A stretch of DNA of 27,985 nt from CAYOSU01 sp964541255 (GCA_964541255.1 CAZIPL010000017.1:1-27985); one strand, 5' to 3'. Counted from the first letter of the stretch, positions 6,105 through 14,342 are shown. Notes: generated by a model from the letters alone, not told the origin. Program-made: numbers and translations.

Positions 6105-6881
6105 TCAGGCGGGGTTTTGTTCTCCGCTTGAATCTATCGTATATTCGCCCTTTAAGATAACGTTTCCGATTGCCGTTATCTCAAAGCCTTTTTCTTTTAA
6201 TGCGGGAATGAATTTTTTGATTCCCTCGACGATGTTGTCGGCGTTGTTGTGGCATAATATTATGCTTCCCGATTTTGTCTTTGTCGTTACGCGACGATAA
6301 ATTTCGTCGGACGATATGCCTTTCCAGTCGAGAGAGTCTACGTCCCACTGAATAGGGGTTAGGTTAAGCTCTTTCGATATGAGAATAAGTGCGTTGTCGT
6401 ATTCCCCGAAAGGCGGCCTAAATAGCGTAACTTTCGTGCCTGAAATACGTTCGATTGTTTCGACGCTTTTTTGAAGCTCTTCACTTTTCTTTTCGTTCGA
6501 GAGTTTATTAAAATGCGGGTGCGTTGCCGAATGAGTACCTATCTCATGACCCTCGCTTGCGATTCGTTTCACAAGATCGGGATATTTTTCCGCCCAGAAC
6601 GATACGAGAAAAAAAGTCGCTTTGACGTTGTTTTCTTTTAATACGTCGAGAATCTTTTCCGTTTTGTCCGCGCCCCACGCCGCGTCGAAGGATAGACCGA
6701 CAAGATTGTCGTTTCGCGAAACCCTGTATATCGGAGTCAGTCGCTTTTCGCTTGTCGAAACGGGGATTGTGATGCTTGATGCGATGACGGAATAGCATAA
6801 AAGCGAAAGAGAAAGCGCAATCGAAAGAATGTTTTTGAGTACGCTTTTCGGAATTGTTTGAAGTTTTCGGATAAGTTTCAT
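6105..6881 (-). CDS. Membrane-anchored polysaccharide deacetylase (NodB fold), SFDAAWG type
   Basis: 258 residues from the ATG at 6881, chosen because GAAAGGAAGC stands before it. Residues 12-35 form a signal anchor or signal peptide, then a NodB domain begins at about 58. Motif 1 is SFDAAWG (Asp66, with the second Asp of TFDD replaced by Ala); motif 2 is HSATH (His117, His121); motif 3 RPPFGEYD (155-162); motif 4 WDVDSLDW; motif 5 LCHN (His211). The metal-binding Asp-His-His set is therefore complete. The SFDAAWG form is found in PdaB/YlxY-like proteins linked to sporulation, which are often thought to act on peptidoglycan. Removal of N-acetyl groups from wall polysaccharide outside the membrane is likely, though the altered motif 1 leaves activity open. 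The SSB-like gene follows 23 bases later. Confidence 0.88.
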   Translation of the reverse strand: MKLIRKLQTIPKSVLKNILSIALSLSLLCYSVIASSITIPVSTSEKRLTPIYRVSRNDNLVGLSFDAAWGADKTEKILDVLKENNVKATFFLVSFWAEKYPDLVKRIASEGHEIGTHSATHPHFNKLSNEKKSEELQKSVETIERISGTKVTLFRPPFGEYDNALILISKELNLTPIQWDVDSLDWKGISSDEIYRRVTTKTKSGSIILCHNNADNIVEGIKKFIPALKEKGFEITAIGNVILKGEYTIDSSGEQNPA

Positions 6882-6926
6882 TGCTTCCTTTCGAAGCGGC
6901 GAGCGTCGTCGGATATGATAATACAT

Positions 6927-7317
6927 CGATTTTCACGCGCAACCTTTACTTATTTGTCGAAGAAAAGTTTTTCGCAGCTTCGTTTTTTATGTGTTAAGAT
7001 ATTTTATTAAAAAGTCGTTTTCCTTATTCCGAAAATCGTTGTAAACGAACGAGAAACTTAAATACAAAATATAGGCTTAATAAATCTCGATTCGATTGAG
7101 ATTTTTGTAATAGCGAATTATCGAGGATAAAAAGCGTTGAATAATATAGTGCTAATTAAGCTCAATCAACGTATCTTTCAACGTTGAAACAATTAAGAAT
7201 AACATTGTTTTTAGCTATAATAGATATACGTTCAATCGATAGGAATAAATTTCTTTGCAAGCGAATTTCAAAAATCGGGAAGAGCTACTATAAAATGTCG
7301 TAAATCTCACATAAATC
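6927..7317. other. AT-rich divergent intergenic region
   Basis: Between the minus-strand deacetylase and the plus-strand TetR gene I see no coding region. It is strongly AT-rich. It contains the 14-base palindrome described separately, a weaker TTAAGA/TATAAT pair at 7193-7221, and nothing else I can name. Confidence 0.5.
7176..7189. promoter_or_regulatory. Perfect 14-bp palindrome, candidate TetR operator
   Basis: TTTCAACGTTGAAA is its own reverse complement. A related sequence, TCAATCAACGTATC, lies just before it. TetR-family regulators usually bind palindromes of about this size near their own gene, and the TetR gene starts 196 bases downstream. It lies well upstream of the likely TetR promoter, so the assignment is only a suggestion. 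Confidence 0.35.
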
Positions 7318-7346
7318 TTGACTAAAAAGAAAATACCAAGTATAAT
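7318..7346 (+). promoter_or_regulatory. Sigma-A promoter for the TetR/GH57-like genes
   Basis: TTGACT (7318-7323), a 17-base spacer and a perfect TATAAT (7341-7346), about 40 bases before the TetR start codon. Confidence 0.8.
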
Positions 7347-7384
7347 ATGAACGATAATGTACAATAATTCGTTTTTGGTGAAGT

Positions 7385-7960
7385 ATGCAATATAAAAAAC
7401 AGGAGACAAAAGAGAAAATTCTATCTTGCGCCTTGGAGGAGTTTTACGTCCACGGCGAGAACAATGCGTCGATAAGACGTATCGCCGAGGGTGCCGATGT
7501 CGCGGTAGGGAATATCTATAACTATTTCGACTCTAAGCGTGCGATTTTCGAGGAGCTTATCTCGCCGGTAGCAAAAAGCGTTAGCGAGCATTTCGACAGG
7601 CTTTTGGCTTCGGGAATATCGATGAAAGTTTTCGACGAATTCAAAAAGACGACGATACCTTTCATGGTGAGAAACAGACGCGAAATCAAGCTTTTGATGA
7701 ATACGCAAAACGAAGAGGGGACGAAGTTCAAACAGCAATTCTTCGAGAAGTTCTCCGAAAGGCTCAAAAAAGAGATCGACAGAATAAGAAGTCATGTCAA
7801 GAAAGTCCCGATAAGCAAGGAATATTCTCTCGCGCTTTCAAAATCTTTTTTGAACGGCGCTTTCGAGATATTGTTTTCGAGCGACGATTCGAGAAGCGTT
7901 TCGGCGATGCTCACAGACTATTTCCAGTTTTTCTTTTCGGGACTCGATAAAAGAATTTAG
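7385..7960 (+). CDS. TetR/AcrR-family transcriptional regulator
   Basis: 191 residues. The N-terminal 55 residues are a TetR helix-turn-helix domain: KEKILSCALEEFYVHGENNA, then SIRRIAEGADVAVGNIYNYF and DSKRAIFEELI, with the VAVGNIYNYF recognition helix typical of the family. The rest is an all-helical ligand-binding and dimerisation domain that cannot be assigned to a ligand. The ATG at 7385 follows GGTGAAGT. It is followed after 59 bases, including a hairpin, by the large GH57-like gene on the same strand, which is its likely target. Control of its own promoter is expected from the family but not shown. Confidence 0.92.
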   Translation: MQYKKQETKEKILSCALEEFYVHGENNASIRRIAEGADVAVGNIYNYFDSKRAIFEELISPVAKSVSEHFDRLLASGISMKVFDEFKKTTIPFMVRNRREIKLLMNTQNEEGTKFKQQFFEKFSERLKKEIDRIRSHVKKVPISKEYSLALSKSFLNGAFEILFSSDDSRSVSAMLTDYFQFFFSGLDKRI

Positions 7961-7975
7961 CAAACGGATTTTAAC

Positions 7976-7994
7976 GCCGCAAAATATTTGCGGC
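7976..7994 (+). terminator. Hairpin between TetR and GH57-like genes (weak terminator or attenuator)
   Basis: GCCGCAAA, a three-base loop, TTTGCGGC: a perfect eight-pair stem followed by GAATTTTG, a poor T-run. It could end some TetR transcripts and lower expression of the next gene, or be an mRNA-stability element. Confidence 0.5.
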
Positions 7995-8019
7995 GAATTT
8001 TGTAATATATAAAGGGACT

Positions 8020-10341
8020 ATGGACGGGAAAATTTATGTAGCTTTCCGCTTTCACGTCAATATGTATCACTCTTATAGAGGCGAATCGCTTGACGAAAAC
8101 GGCATCGGAAAGGATATAAGAATAATCAAAAACATCGTTGACGTGTTAAATTTTTATAACGACAACGGCGTCGATATCAACGGAACGTGGGATATAGAGA
8201 ATTATTATACCCTTGAAAGGGTTATGCCCAAATACTGCCCCGAGCTTTTGGAGAGCTTAAAGGCGCGTAAGCGTCGCGGCGACGAGATCGAAGCGATGAG
8301 CTATAACAACGGGCTTTTGACGGTTCTCGACACAGAGGAAGCCAAGCTCGTTTTGTCCGAAATGATAACAAACGAACACGGCAGCGGCTTGATGGATGTT
8401 TTCGGCGGATTCGCTCCGATAATACGCCCTCAGGAGTGCATGATGAATTCGTCGCTCATTCCGCTTCTCAAAAACGTAGGAATACAAGCCGTTTCTTTAT
8501 ATTATTCTTCCGTTCCGTTCAACGCGTTTTCAAATTACGTTGCGCCTCTTTCGACGAAAGAAAGATATAATCCGCTTGAAATGAAAAGCACGCTTTCTGC
8601 CGATACGATAACGTTGCTTCCGTGCGTAAACAACGGAGATATAATGTTCGGCGGCGGAGCGGCGGGCTATGTTCGAAGTATGCGTAAAAAGCAAAAAGCC
8701 GAGGATACGGGAGATTTGCTTCTAATAATCGATATGGACGCCGACGACGAGTTTTGGTATGGTTATCTGTCGAAAAAACCGAGCGACGAGGGGTTCTCGA
8801 AAGGTGGTCTTTTCAGGATGATAAAAGCTCTTCAAAAGCTCGATTACGTTGAATTCACAACCCCATACGAATATATGAAAACCCACGAAACGGTGGGAGA
8901 AATAACCATTCCTCTCGACACCGCGGACGGCTCGCACGACGGCTATTCGTCGTGGGCGGAGAAGTGGGAAAATACAGACGTATGGAAAAAGATAGAAAGA
9001 AGCAGGTTTTTGTCTTATCGCGCTCACGAGATAGTGAAAAGCCGCGGAAAGGAGGATCCTCCCGAGATTTTGGAAGCAAGAAGAAAAAGAATTCTCGCTC
9101 TTTCGACGACTCACTTCGGTTTAGCGTCGCCGATTGTCAATAAAGATAGGCTTATGGAGGCGGAAAGGCTTGCCGACGAAGCTTTGGCACTATCGGAAAG
9201 CCTAATCGAAAACGAAAAGGAAGTATATGCCGACAACCCGTATATGTATATGGGCGAGGGTGCAAGTAGTCTTGTTTTTATCGAAAGAGACAATCCGCAC
9301 GGCAGAAAATATATGCTTGACGGGAAGCTGTTGCAAAGCTTCAAGGTCCCGTTTAAGGACGAGGACGGAGTATTTTTGCAAAACGTATCGGGTAAAATCG
9401 ACTTAAAGCCCGTTCCGTACGACGATTTCGAGGTAGTAACGACAAACGCGAAATCGATAGAAAACAAGCTCGTCAAGGTGTTGTTGACGCCGGGCGGCGG
9501 CATAAGAATTTTTTATAAGAACGACCTTTTCGTCAAACGCGCTTTCAAGCCTCAGATAAAATACGGCGGCAAGCTGTTTAGAGGCGAGATGACGGGATAT
9601 TCGTCATACGACATAGGCGGAATAAAAATGCTGAAAGTCGTAGGCGACGTCAAACTCCCGAACGCCGAAAAGGGCAAGTTCAAGTATACCGTAACGATAA
9701 CGAGCGAATCGCAAAGCGTATATTTCGACGGCTTTGTGGATATTCCCGAAACGGAGCATAGAGGGTACGATAAGAAAAAAGCCAAACGGCTCGAAGCTAC
9801 TTACGACAATAGATTCAAAGAAGTTATGCCGTTTGAGATCGTTCCCGCATTTACTTCGAGCGATAAACAGCCTTTCATCGTAACGAAGCATAATTTCTTC
9901 GGCGACCAATCGAGGTTCGCGATTAACTTCGGCTCGATAACGCAAAACAGAAGAATGGACTCTTTCAACAACGCCGTAACCTGCGGGTATTTAGCTTTGT
10001 CTAACGGCGAAAAGGGAATAATGATTTCGCAAAACGTATTCAAAGACAATAATTTTGCGTTTTGCCCGATGAGAATAAGCTATCTTATCGGCGAGTATTC
10101 CGCATCGTTAAATCCTCTCGGAACGTATCACGGCAAGCAGCTCAAAAACGTTTTGTCAAAGCTCGATATTTCGTCCTATATAACGACTTTGGTAGCTACG
10201 CAGTTCGACTCTTACGCGCCGTCGTATAACGGAAAGAGAATCGAAGCGCAGTTTATGATAACTCCTTTTTACGGCGAAGCGCCGACCGACGAAATGACGA
10301 GAAACGCGTTCTTGTTCGCGTATCCGCCGATTAAAAAATAA
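8020..10341 (+). CDS. Large cytoplasmic GH57-like glycoside hydrolase-fold protein
   Basis: A 773-residue protein without signal peptide or membrane segment. The first 300 residues look like the (beta/alpha)7 barrel of the GH57/GH38/deacetylase superfamily. There is an N-terminal strand with YVAFRFHVNMYHSY (His12, His17), a GVDINGTWDIENYYTLE segment (53-66), FGGFAPIIRPQECMMNSSLI with Glu139 before a helix and KNVGIQAVSLYYSS, and IIDMDADDEFWYGY (Asp238, Asp240). In GH57 enzymes a similar P-E-x segment holds the nucleophile Glu and a later Asp is the acid/base, so Glu139 and Asp238/240 are the candidates. The remaining 450 residues are rich in beta strand, as in alpha-mannosidase-like C-terminal domains. 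GH57 members act on alpha-glucans; the substrate here is unknown. The start has AAAGGGACT before ATG. It lies downstream of a TetR gene that may regulate it. Confidence 0.6.
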   Translation: MDGKIYVAFRFHVNMYHSYRGESLDENGIGKDIRIIKNIVDVLNFYNDNGVDINGTWDIENYYTLERVMPKYCPELLESLKARKRRGDEIEAMSYNNGLLTVLDTEEAKLVLSEMITNEHGSGLMDVFGGFAPIIRPQECMMNSSLIPLLKNVGIQAVSLYYSSVPFNAFSNYVAPLSTKERYNPLEMKSTLSADTITLLPCVNNGDIMFGGGAAGYVRSMRKKQKAEDTGDLLLIIDMDADDEFWYGYLSKKPSDEGFSKGGLFRMIKALQKLDYVEFTTPYEYMKTHETVGEITIPLDTADGSHDGYSSWAEKWENTDVWKKIERSRFLSYRAHEIVKSRGKEDPPEILEARRKRILALSTTHFGLASPIVNKDRLMEAERLADEALALSESLIENEKEVYADNPYMYMGEGASSLVFIERDNPHGRKYMLDGKLLQSFKVPFKDEDGVFLQNVSGKIDLKPVPYDDFEVVTTNAKSIENKLVKVLLTPGGGIRIFYKNDLFVKRAFKPQIKYGGKLFRGEMTGYSSYDIGGIKMLKVVGDVKLPNAEKGKFKYTVTITSESQSVYFDGFVDIPETEHRGYDKKKAKRLEATYDNRFKEVMPFEIVPAFTSSDKQPFIVTKHNFFGDQSRFAINFGSITQNRRMDSFNNAVTCGYLALSNGEKGIMISQNVFKDNNFAFCPMRISYLIGEYSASLNPLGTYHGKQLKNVLSKLDISSYITTLVATQFDSYAPSYNGKRIEAQFMITPFYGEAPTDEMTRNAFLFAYPPIKK

Positions 10342-10364
10342 AGTCAAGATGTTCTAAATATTCG

Positions 10365-10395
10365 AAAAAGTCTCGGAGCGTTACGGGGCTTTTTT
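10365..10395. terminator. Intrinsic terminator after the GH57-like gene
   Basis: AAAAAGTCTC pairs fully, with two G-U pairs, to GGGGCTTTTT around a ten-base loop, and ends in a T-run. The A-run on the 5' side makes it usable from the minus strand too. Confidence 0.75.
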
Positions 10396-10623
10396 GAAAT
10401 ATCGAGGGATTTCGAAATACGACAAGTCGCTTTTTCGGATGTTTTCGCACTCGTTTTCGGGATTGTTTTCGGAAAAGCTTTTCAAAATATCCGACGGCAG
10501 AGATTTTATGTCGATAGGCGAATTGATATTATTATCGCAGAATGTGTGTTTATTGGAATGAATAAACCTATCGGTTTTGAAATAATGCTTGTTCATATTG
10601 ACCAAAACTAAAATTTTTGCCAT
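10381..10623 (-). CDS. Doubtful small open frame
   Basis: An 80-residue frame on the minus strand between two plus-strand genes. I do not recognise it and there is no ribosome binding site at the ATG at 10623 or at the next one at 10596. Its last 40 codons, however, favour C in third position (GAC, TTC, ATC, CCC) as real genes here do, and the peptide is hydrophilic and Asn/Glu/Lys-rich. The stop lies inside the terminator hairpin. It may be a decayed gene end, a small gene or chance. The rest of the gap to 10741 holds only the promoter of the lipoprotein gene. Confidence 0.22.
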   Translation of the reverse strand: MAKILVLVNMNKHYFKTDRFIHSNKHTFCDNNINSPIDIKSLPSDILKSFSENNPENECENIRKSDLSYFEIPRYFKKAP

Positions 10624-10630
10624 AAAATAT

Positions 10631-10659
10631 TTGATTAAATTTTCTTTGTAGTATATAAT
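10631..10659 (+). promoter_or_regulatory. Sigma-A promoter for the lipoprotein gene
   Basis: TTGATT (10631-10636), 17 bases, perfect TATAAT (10654-10659), roughly 80 bases before the start codon. Confidence 0.75.
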
Positions 10660-10741
10660 AAACAAGTATCGGCAAAAACCGATTTATAAAAAATCAAATA
10701 CTTTTGGGCTTTTGCTTAAATGTATTCAAGGAGAATAAAAA

Positions 10742-12034
10742 ATGTTAAAGAAAGTAATTTCAGTTCTTCTCGTTCTTGTTTTGGCGCTTTCCTTCACGGC
10801 ATGCGCTAAGGCTAAGGAATATCCCTACGGCCCCGTTTCTGGCGGTGCTAACGCAAACGATCCCGTCGAAAACAACGGCGGATTTGTCGTAAAGAAAGGG
10901 GATTTCATTTATTTTATCAACTCTTCCGAAGCAACTACCGCGACGAACGAGCTCGGCGAAACGCTTAACGGCGCATTGATGAGAGCAAACGCAGACGGAA
11001 CAAACCCCGTTGCGATTTTCCCTAAGCTTGTTGCCAATACGTCCGGAACGGGACTTTATATTTTCGGCGACACGATTTATTTCACGTCTCCTTGCGACGA
11101 GATAAATTCCAAGGGCAAGGTTCAGAACTCTTACCTTGACATTATGAGCGTCAAGCTCGACGGAACGAACGCAACGAAGTACGCTACATTGGGCGCAACG
11201 TCCTATCAGATGACCTTCGTTGAGGAAAACGGTGTCGTATACGCTCTTTACGTAAGCAACAACGAAATCAATTCTTTGAAGCTTGACGGAAGCTCCAAGC
11301 CCGTAGTTCTTTCTTCGGAATATACTTCCTGCCTTTTCTATAACGGCGGAATCATCGAAGCAAAGACCGTTGACGGCGCTACGGTAGTTTCTTCCGTATC
11401 GGCTTCAAACAACAAGACGGAGCTTTTCAACGGCAACGAAAACGGCAGAAAATATACCTATTCGCTCATAAGAGAGGACAACGGCAGAGTTTATTACAGA
11501 AAGACCGAATCGGTCGTTACGCTCGAAGACAGCCTTTGCGTAAGAGAGCTTAAAAACGTTTCTACCGAAAGAAAGCTTTTGGAAAACTACACGGGTTCTA
11601 TCGTTCCCACGAACTATCCTACCGAGGGAATCATCGCTTCTTCTTCCTCTTTAGGAACGGTATTCGTTTCTCTTGACGGAAAAATCACAAAGCTTCGTTC
11701 GACGACGACTTCGAGCATGATTAGATCCGACGACAAATATTTGTATTACGGTTCGACTTCCTCTAACGTTTTGACCGTATACAGATATTCTATCGATGAG
11801 CTTATGAACGGAGAGGGATTAAGCAGCCAGTTCCTTATCACGGGAATCACGACGGACGAAGACGGCAAAGAGACTATTGCTTACGAAACGGTTTATGCGG
11901 CTAACTTCACGACGAACGTCGTTGACGGCAAGCTTTATTACTACGTCAACGTAACGGACGGCACGAAAGTTTTGAAGTGCTATGACGGCGAAACGATCAA
12001 GACTATTTCGGTATTAACGGGACTTACTTACTAA
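10742..12034 (+). CDS. Surface lipoprotein with DUF5050-like beta-propeller
   Basis: 430 residues beginning with a lipoprotein signal peptide: basic MLKK, a hydrophobic core and the lipobox SFTAC with Cys21 as the lipid-attached residue. The mature protein is rich in beta strand. It has recurring blocks of the form (D/N)GTNxxxI/Y followed by a Gly-Tyr-rich strand, such as GDFIYFINSSE, GDTIYFTSP, VKLDGTN, LKLDGSSK and GKLYYYVN. These resemble the DUF5050/propeller repeats of clostridial surface proteins, in which each blade reports a displayed value. The role is unknown; a ligand-binding or wall-associated function outside the membrane is likely. AAGGAGAATAAAAA before the ATG fixes the start. 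It stands alone between a promoter and a terminator. Confidence 0.8.
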   Translation: MLKKVISVLLVLVLALSFTACAKAKEYPYGPVSGGANANDPVENNGGFVVKKGDFIYFINSSEATTATNELGETLNGALMRANADGTNPVAIFPKLVANTSGTGLYIFGDTIYFTSPCDEINSKGKVQNSYLDIMSVKLDGTNATKYATLGATSYQMTFVEENGVVYALYVSNNEINSLKLDGSSKPVVLSSEYTSCLFYNGGIIEAKTVDGATVVSSVSASNNKTELFNGNENGRKYTYSLIREDNGRVYYRKTESVVTLEDSLCVRELKNVSTERKLLENYTGSIVPTNYPTEGIIASSSSLGTVFVSLDGKITKLRSTTTSSMIRSDDKYLYYGSTSSNVLTVYRYSIDELMNGEGLSSQFLITGITTDEDGKETIAYETVYAANFTTNVVDGKLYYYVNVTDGTKVLKCYDGETIKTISVLTGLTY

Positions 12035-12054
12035 TAGTTTCAAAAAGGCAAATT

Positions 12055-12086
12055 TTCCGCTCAAAAGCTTTTTGGGCGGAATTTTT
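12055..12086 (+). terminator. Intrinsic terminator of the lipoprotein gene
   Basis: TTCCGCTC pairs with GGGCGGAA, with one G-U, around a loop that itself can form AAAAGCTTTT, followed by TTTTTA. Confidence 0.85.
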
Positions 12087-12148
12087 ATGTTTTGCGCGAA
12101 TTTTTGACGTATTTTTGGTCGGGAGTATAAAAACATCGCATAAACGCT

Positions 12149-12177
12149 TTGAGTTTTTTCTAAAAATATATTAAAAT
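12149..12177 (+). promoter_or_regulatory. Promoter for the RluA-family gene
   Basis: TTGAGT (12149-12154), a 17-base spacer and TAAAAT (12172-12177), about 85 bases before the gene. Confidence 0.55.
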
Positions 12178-12260
12178 AAAAGAAAAATAGCCGTTCTTTT
12201 TTGGACGGTAAAGTGTTTATTATTTCATAATAAAGATTACGAAAGGGTTTTTTATATATA

Positions 12261-13109
12261 ATGGTAAAACTTGAAATAACCAACATTAAAGTCAGACTCG
12301 ATAGGGCGATAATGTCCAATCTCGGCGTAAGCTATGCAAAAGCAATGTCGATGATAACGGACAAAGACGTTAAGGTCAACGGAAAGCGCGTCAAGGAAAA
12401 CGTCATACTCTATGAGGGGGACGTTATAGAAATATACACCAACTTGGAACGCGAAATAGATATATTCTATGAGGACAACAATATTTTGGTCGCATATAAA
12501 GACTTCGGTCTTTCTACCTACGATCTTTTGGAAAAACTCATCACAACGCGCCAAGAGCTTCACGCCGTTCATAGACTCGACACCAACACGCAAGGGCTTA
12601 TTCTTTATGCGAAAAATCAAACCGCATACGACGAGCTTTTGGATGTATTCGAAAGAAGAGAGCTTTTGAAAGAGTATCTTTGCGTTGTCGTCGGTGAAAT
12701 GGAAAAGGATTCCGATAAGCTTATCGGCTACTTAAAAAAGGACTCTGCTAAAGGCGAGGTTGAAGTATACGATTTCCCGGGAAACGGCAGAGAGATGATT
12801 TTCACCGAATATTCCGTCGTAGAAAGATATATCGGCTTTACTCTCGTCAACGTCATTTTGCATACCGGCAAAACGCACCAGATCCGTGCGCATTTGGCTC
12901 ATATCGGACATCCGATCGTGGGGGACACCAAGTACGGCGATATAAAGACAAACAAGAGACTCAAACTCAAACGTCAAGAGCTTGTCGCATATAAAATCGG
13001 CTTCAACGAACCCGAGGGCGCACTTTCTTATTTGGCGCATAAAACCTTTGAATTGAGCCGTCCCGAAGAACGCCTTTCGTCGATAAAGATGCTTCCTAAA
13101 CGCGGCTGA
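12261..13109 (+). CDS. RluA-family 23S rRNA/tRNA pseudouridine synthase
   Basis: 282 residues. An N-terminal S4 RNA-binding domain (about 10-65, with RLDRAIMSNLGVSYAKAMSM and VNGKRVKENVILYEGD) is followed by the catalytic domain. The signature HRLDTNTQGLILYAK carries the catalytic Asp of HRLD; GKTHQIRAHLAHIGHPIVGD is the second conserved block. These place it in the RluA/RluC/RluD family, which isomerises uridine in rRNA or tRNA; which position it modifies cannot be told. HRLDTNTQG has Gln where most members have Ser, a mild change. The ribosome binding site is weak (GAAAGGG, 15 bases off). The gene stands alone. Confidence 0.93.
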   Translation: MVKLEITNIKVRLDRAIMSNLGVSYAKAMSMITDKDVKVNGKRVKENVILYEGDVIEIYTNLEREIDIFYEDNNILVAYKDFGLSTYDLLEKLITTRQELHAVHRLDTNTQGLILYAKNQTAYDELLDVFERRELLKEYLCVVVGEMEKDSDKLIGYLKKDSAKGEVEVYDFPGNGREMIFTEYSVVERYIGFTLVNVILHTGKTHQIRAHLAHIGHPIVGDTKYGDIKTNKRLKLKRQELVAYKIGFNEPEGALSYLAHKTFELSRPEERLSSIKMLPKRG

Positions 13110-13171
13110 AAAAAACAACCGAAAATCACAAAAGAGCATTTTATTTTACGGAAAAACAAATAGCAAAAATT

Positions 13172-13197
13172 AAAGCAAGGATTCCCTTGCTTTTTTT
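13172..13197 (+). terminator. Intrinsic terminator of the RluA-family gene
   Basis: AAAGCAAGG, an ATTC loop, CCTTGCTTT and a run of T. Perfect nine-pair stem. Confidence 0.92.
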
Positions 13198-13484
13198 ATA
13201 CCGAAAAACAACGTGGCGGGAAATATCTTTTGAAACGCGGCTGATGTTAGGTGTTTTTATGCGTGCGGTGCTTTTTCAAGAAGTGATTTTTTTAAGTAAA
13301 AAACCGATTTTTTAGGAATAAAAGTATATTTGTGCTTGAACGCTATAATCTTGCGATGATAATACTATCGGATTTTTTATTGTAAAAAATATAATCTTCT
13401 TTTTTTTCTTAAAGTAATTTTCAAAAAAATTGCGTTATAAATTAAGAAATATTGTGAAAATTTCAAAAAAGTCGGTTAAAACAC
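13198..13484. other. AT-rich intergenic stretch
   Basis: About 290 bases with no supported gene, strong hairpin or repeat. The part from 13370 on is very AT-rich with long A and T runs, which may act as an upstream element for the promoter that follows. Confidence 0.4.
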
Positions 13485-13512
13485 TTTACAATTACATAAG
13501 TTATGATATAAT
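13485..13512 (+). promoter_or_regulatory. Sigma-A promoter for the zinc-knuckle/veg transcript
   Basis: TTTACA (13485-13490), a 16-base spacer and TATAAT (13507-13512), about 50 bases before the start codon, preceded by AT-rich DNA. Confidence 0.65.
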
Positions 13513-13564
13513 ACCCTAAGGTTATAAGCCGAAAGAAAAAATCACACGTCAATCGGAGATAATT

Positions 13565-14050
13565 ATGGATAAATATATCAAATGCCCGAGATGCGAAATC
13601 AACTATATTTTGGAAAAACAGAAGCTTTGCGACGTATGCAAAGCCGAATTGAAGCTTGCTCCCGATAAGTATAGCGAAGAGGACGAAGAAATGATACTTT
13701 GTCCGATTTGCAAAAAGAACTACATTTTCCCCGACGAAGATATGTGTTCGTCTTGCCGCGAGAATGACGGAGAGCCTGTTGACGACGTTGACGAGAAAGA
13801 GCCGGATCTCGAATCCGACGAAGAGTGGAGAACTTATCTTGACGACGACAAAGAAACGTCCGTAGACGACGATGACGAAGAGCTTTCTTTGGACGCGCTC
13901 GAAGACGAGGAGCGTTCCGAAAGAGACGAAGACGAAGAGTATGACGACTTCGGCGGAAGCCTTGACGATTATGACGATAACTTCGACGACATCGACGATG
14001 ACGAAGACGTCGATGAAGACGAAGACGCAAACGACGAGGACGACGAATAA
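13565..14050 (+). CDS. Tandem zinc-knuckle protein with long acidic tail, unknown function
   Basis: I do not recognise this 161-residue protein. Its first 64 residues hold two copies of one zinc-binding unit with identical spacing: C7-x2-C10-x11-C22-x2-C25 and C46-x2-C49-x11-C61-x2-C64. Both have the form CPxC(K/E)xNYI before the second pair, so the unit was duplicated within the gene. From residue 66 on the protein is almost wholly Asp/Glu with few hydrophobic residues, so it should be disordered and strongly negative. Such a tail resembles DNA-mimic or histone-chaperone tails, but that is only analogy. Binding of a basic partner such as a ribosomal or nucleic-acid-binding protein is a guess. 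It shares a promoter with veg, which starts 64 bases later. Confidence 0.82.
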   Translation: MDKYIKCPRCEINYILEKQKLCDVCKAELKLAPDKYSEEDEEMILCPICKKNYIFPDEDMCSSCRENDGEPVDDVDEKEPDLESDEEWRTYLDDDKETSVDDDDEELSLDALEDEERSERDEDEEYDDFGGSLDDYDDNFDDIDDDEDVDEDEDANDEDDE

Positions 14051-14114
14051 GAAAACCGCGTTTTTGCGAATAAAAGCTCACGCTTTTTCCCATAATTAAA
14101 GAAAGGAGAAAAGC

Positions 14115-14342
14115 ATGAGAAAGAGAGTATTTACGCAAAACGAAGTCAAAAAATGTATAGAAGAGCTTGTCGGCAAGAACGTATCGCTCAAAATTCACGT
14201 CGGCAGGAATAGGTTTTCGACGAAAAGCGGCAAAATAACGTCGCTATATCCGTCGATGTTCGTGTTAAGCTCCGAAGAGGGTAACAGCGTTTTTCCGTAT
14301 TCTTCGGTCGCTTGCAAAGACGTAACGATAAACGTAGAATAA
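14115..14342 (+). CDS. veg: Veg family protein
   Basis: 75 residues matching the Veg (DUF1021) family from end to end: an N-terminal helix (VKKCIEELVGKNVSLKI), GRNRFSTKSGKITSLYPSMF with the SG.I...YPS.F core, and a C-terminal strand SVFPYSSVACKDVTI. Bacillus Veg is short, abundant and cytoplasmic, and has been linked to biofilm matrix gene expression; its biochemical role is not settled. The start is set by AAAGGAGAAAAGC. It lies behind the zinc-knuckle gene, and the next gene encodes a SPOCS-LysM protein. That order, veg followed by a spore-related protein, is shared by other Clostridia and recalls the yabG-veg-sspF region in Bacillus. Confidence 0.88.
   Translation: MRKRVFTQNEVKKCIEELVGKNVSLKIHVGRNRFSTKSGKITSLYPSMFVLSSEEGNSVFPYSSVACKDVTINVE

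Noticed and set aside
13599..14198. Long basic Arg/Leu-rich frame on the minus strand opposite the acidic protein gene
   Set aside because: It is the mirror of the Asp/Glu-rich GAC/GAA codons on the plus strand, has no ribosome binding site and spans the end of one real gene and start of another.
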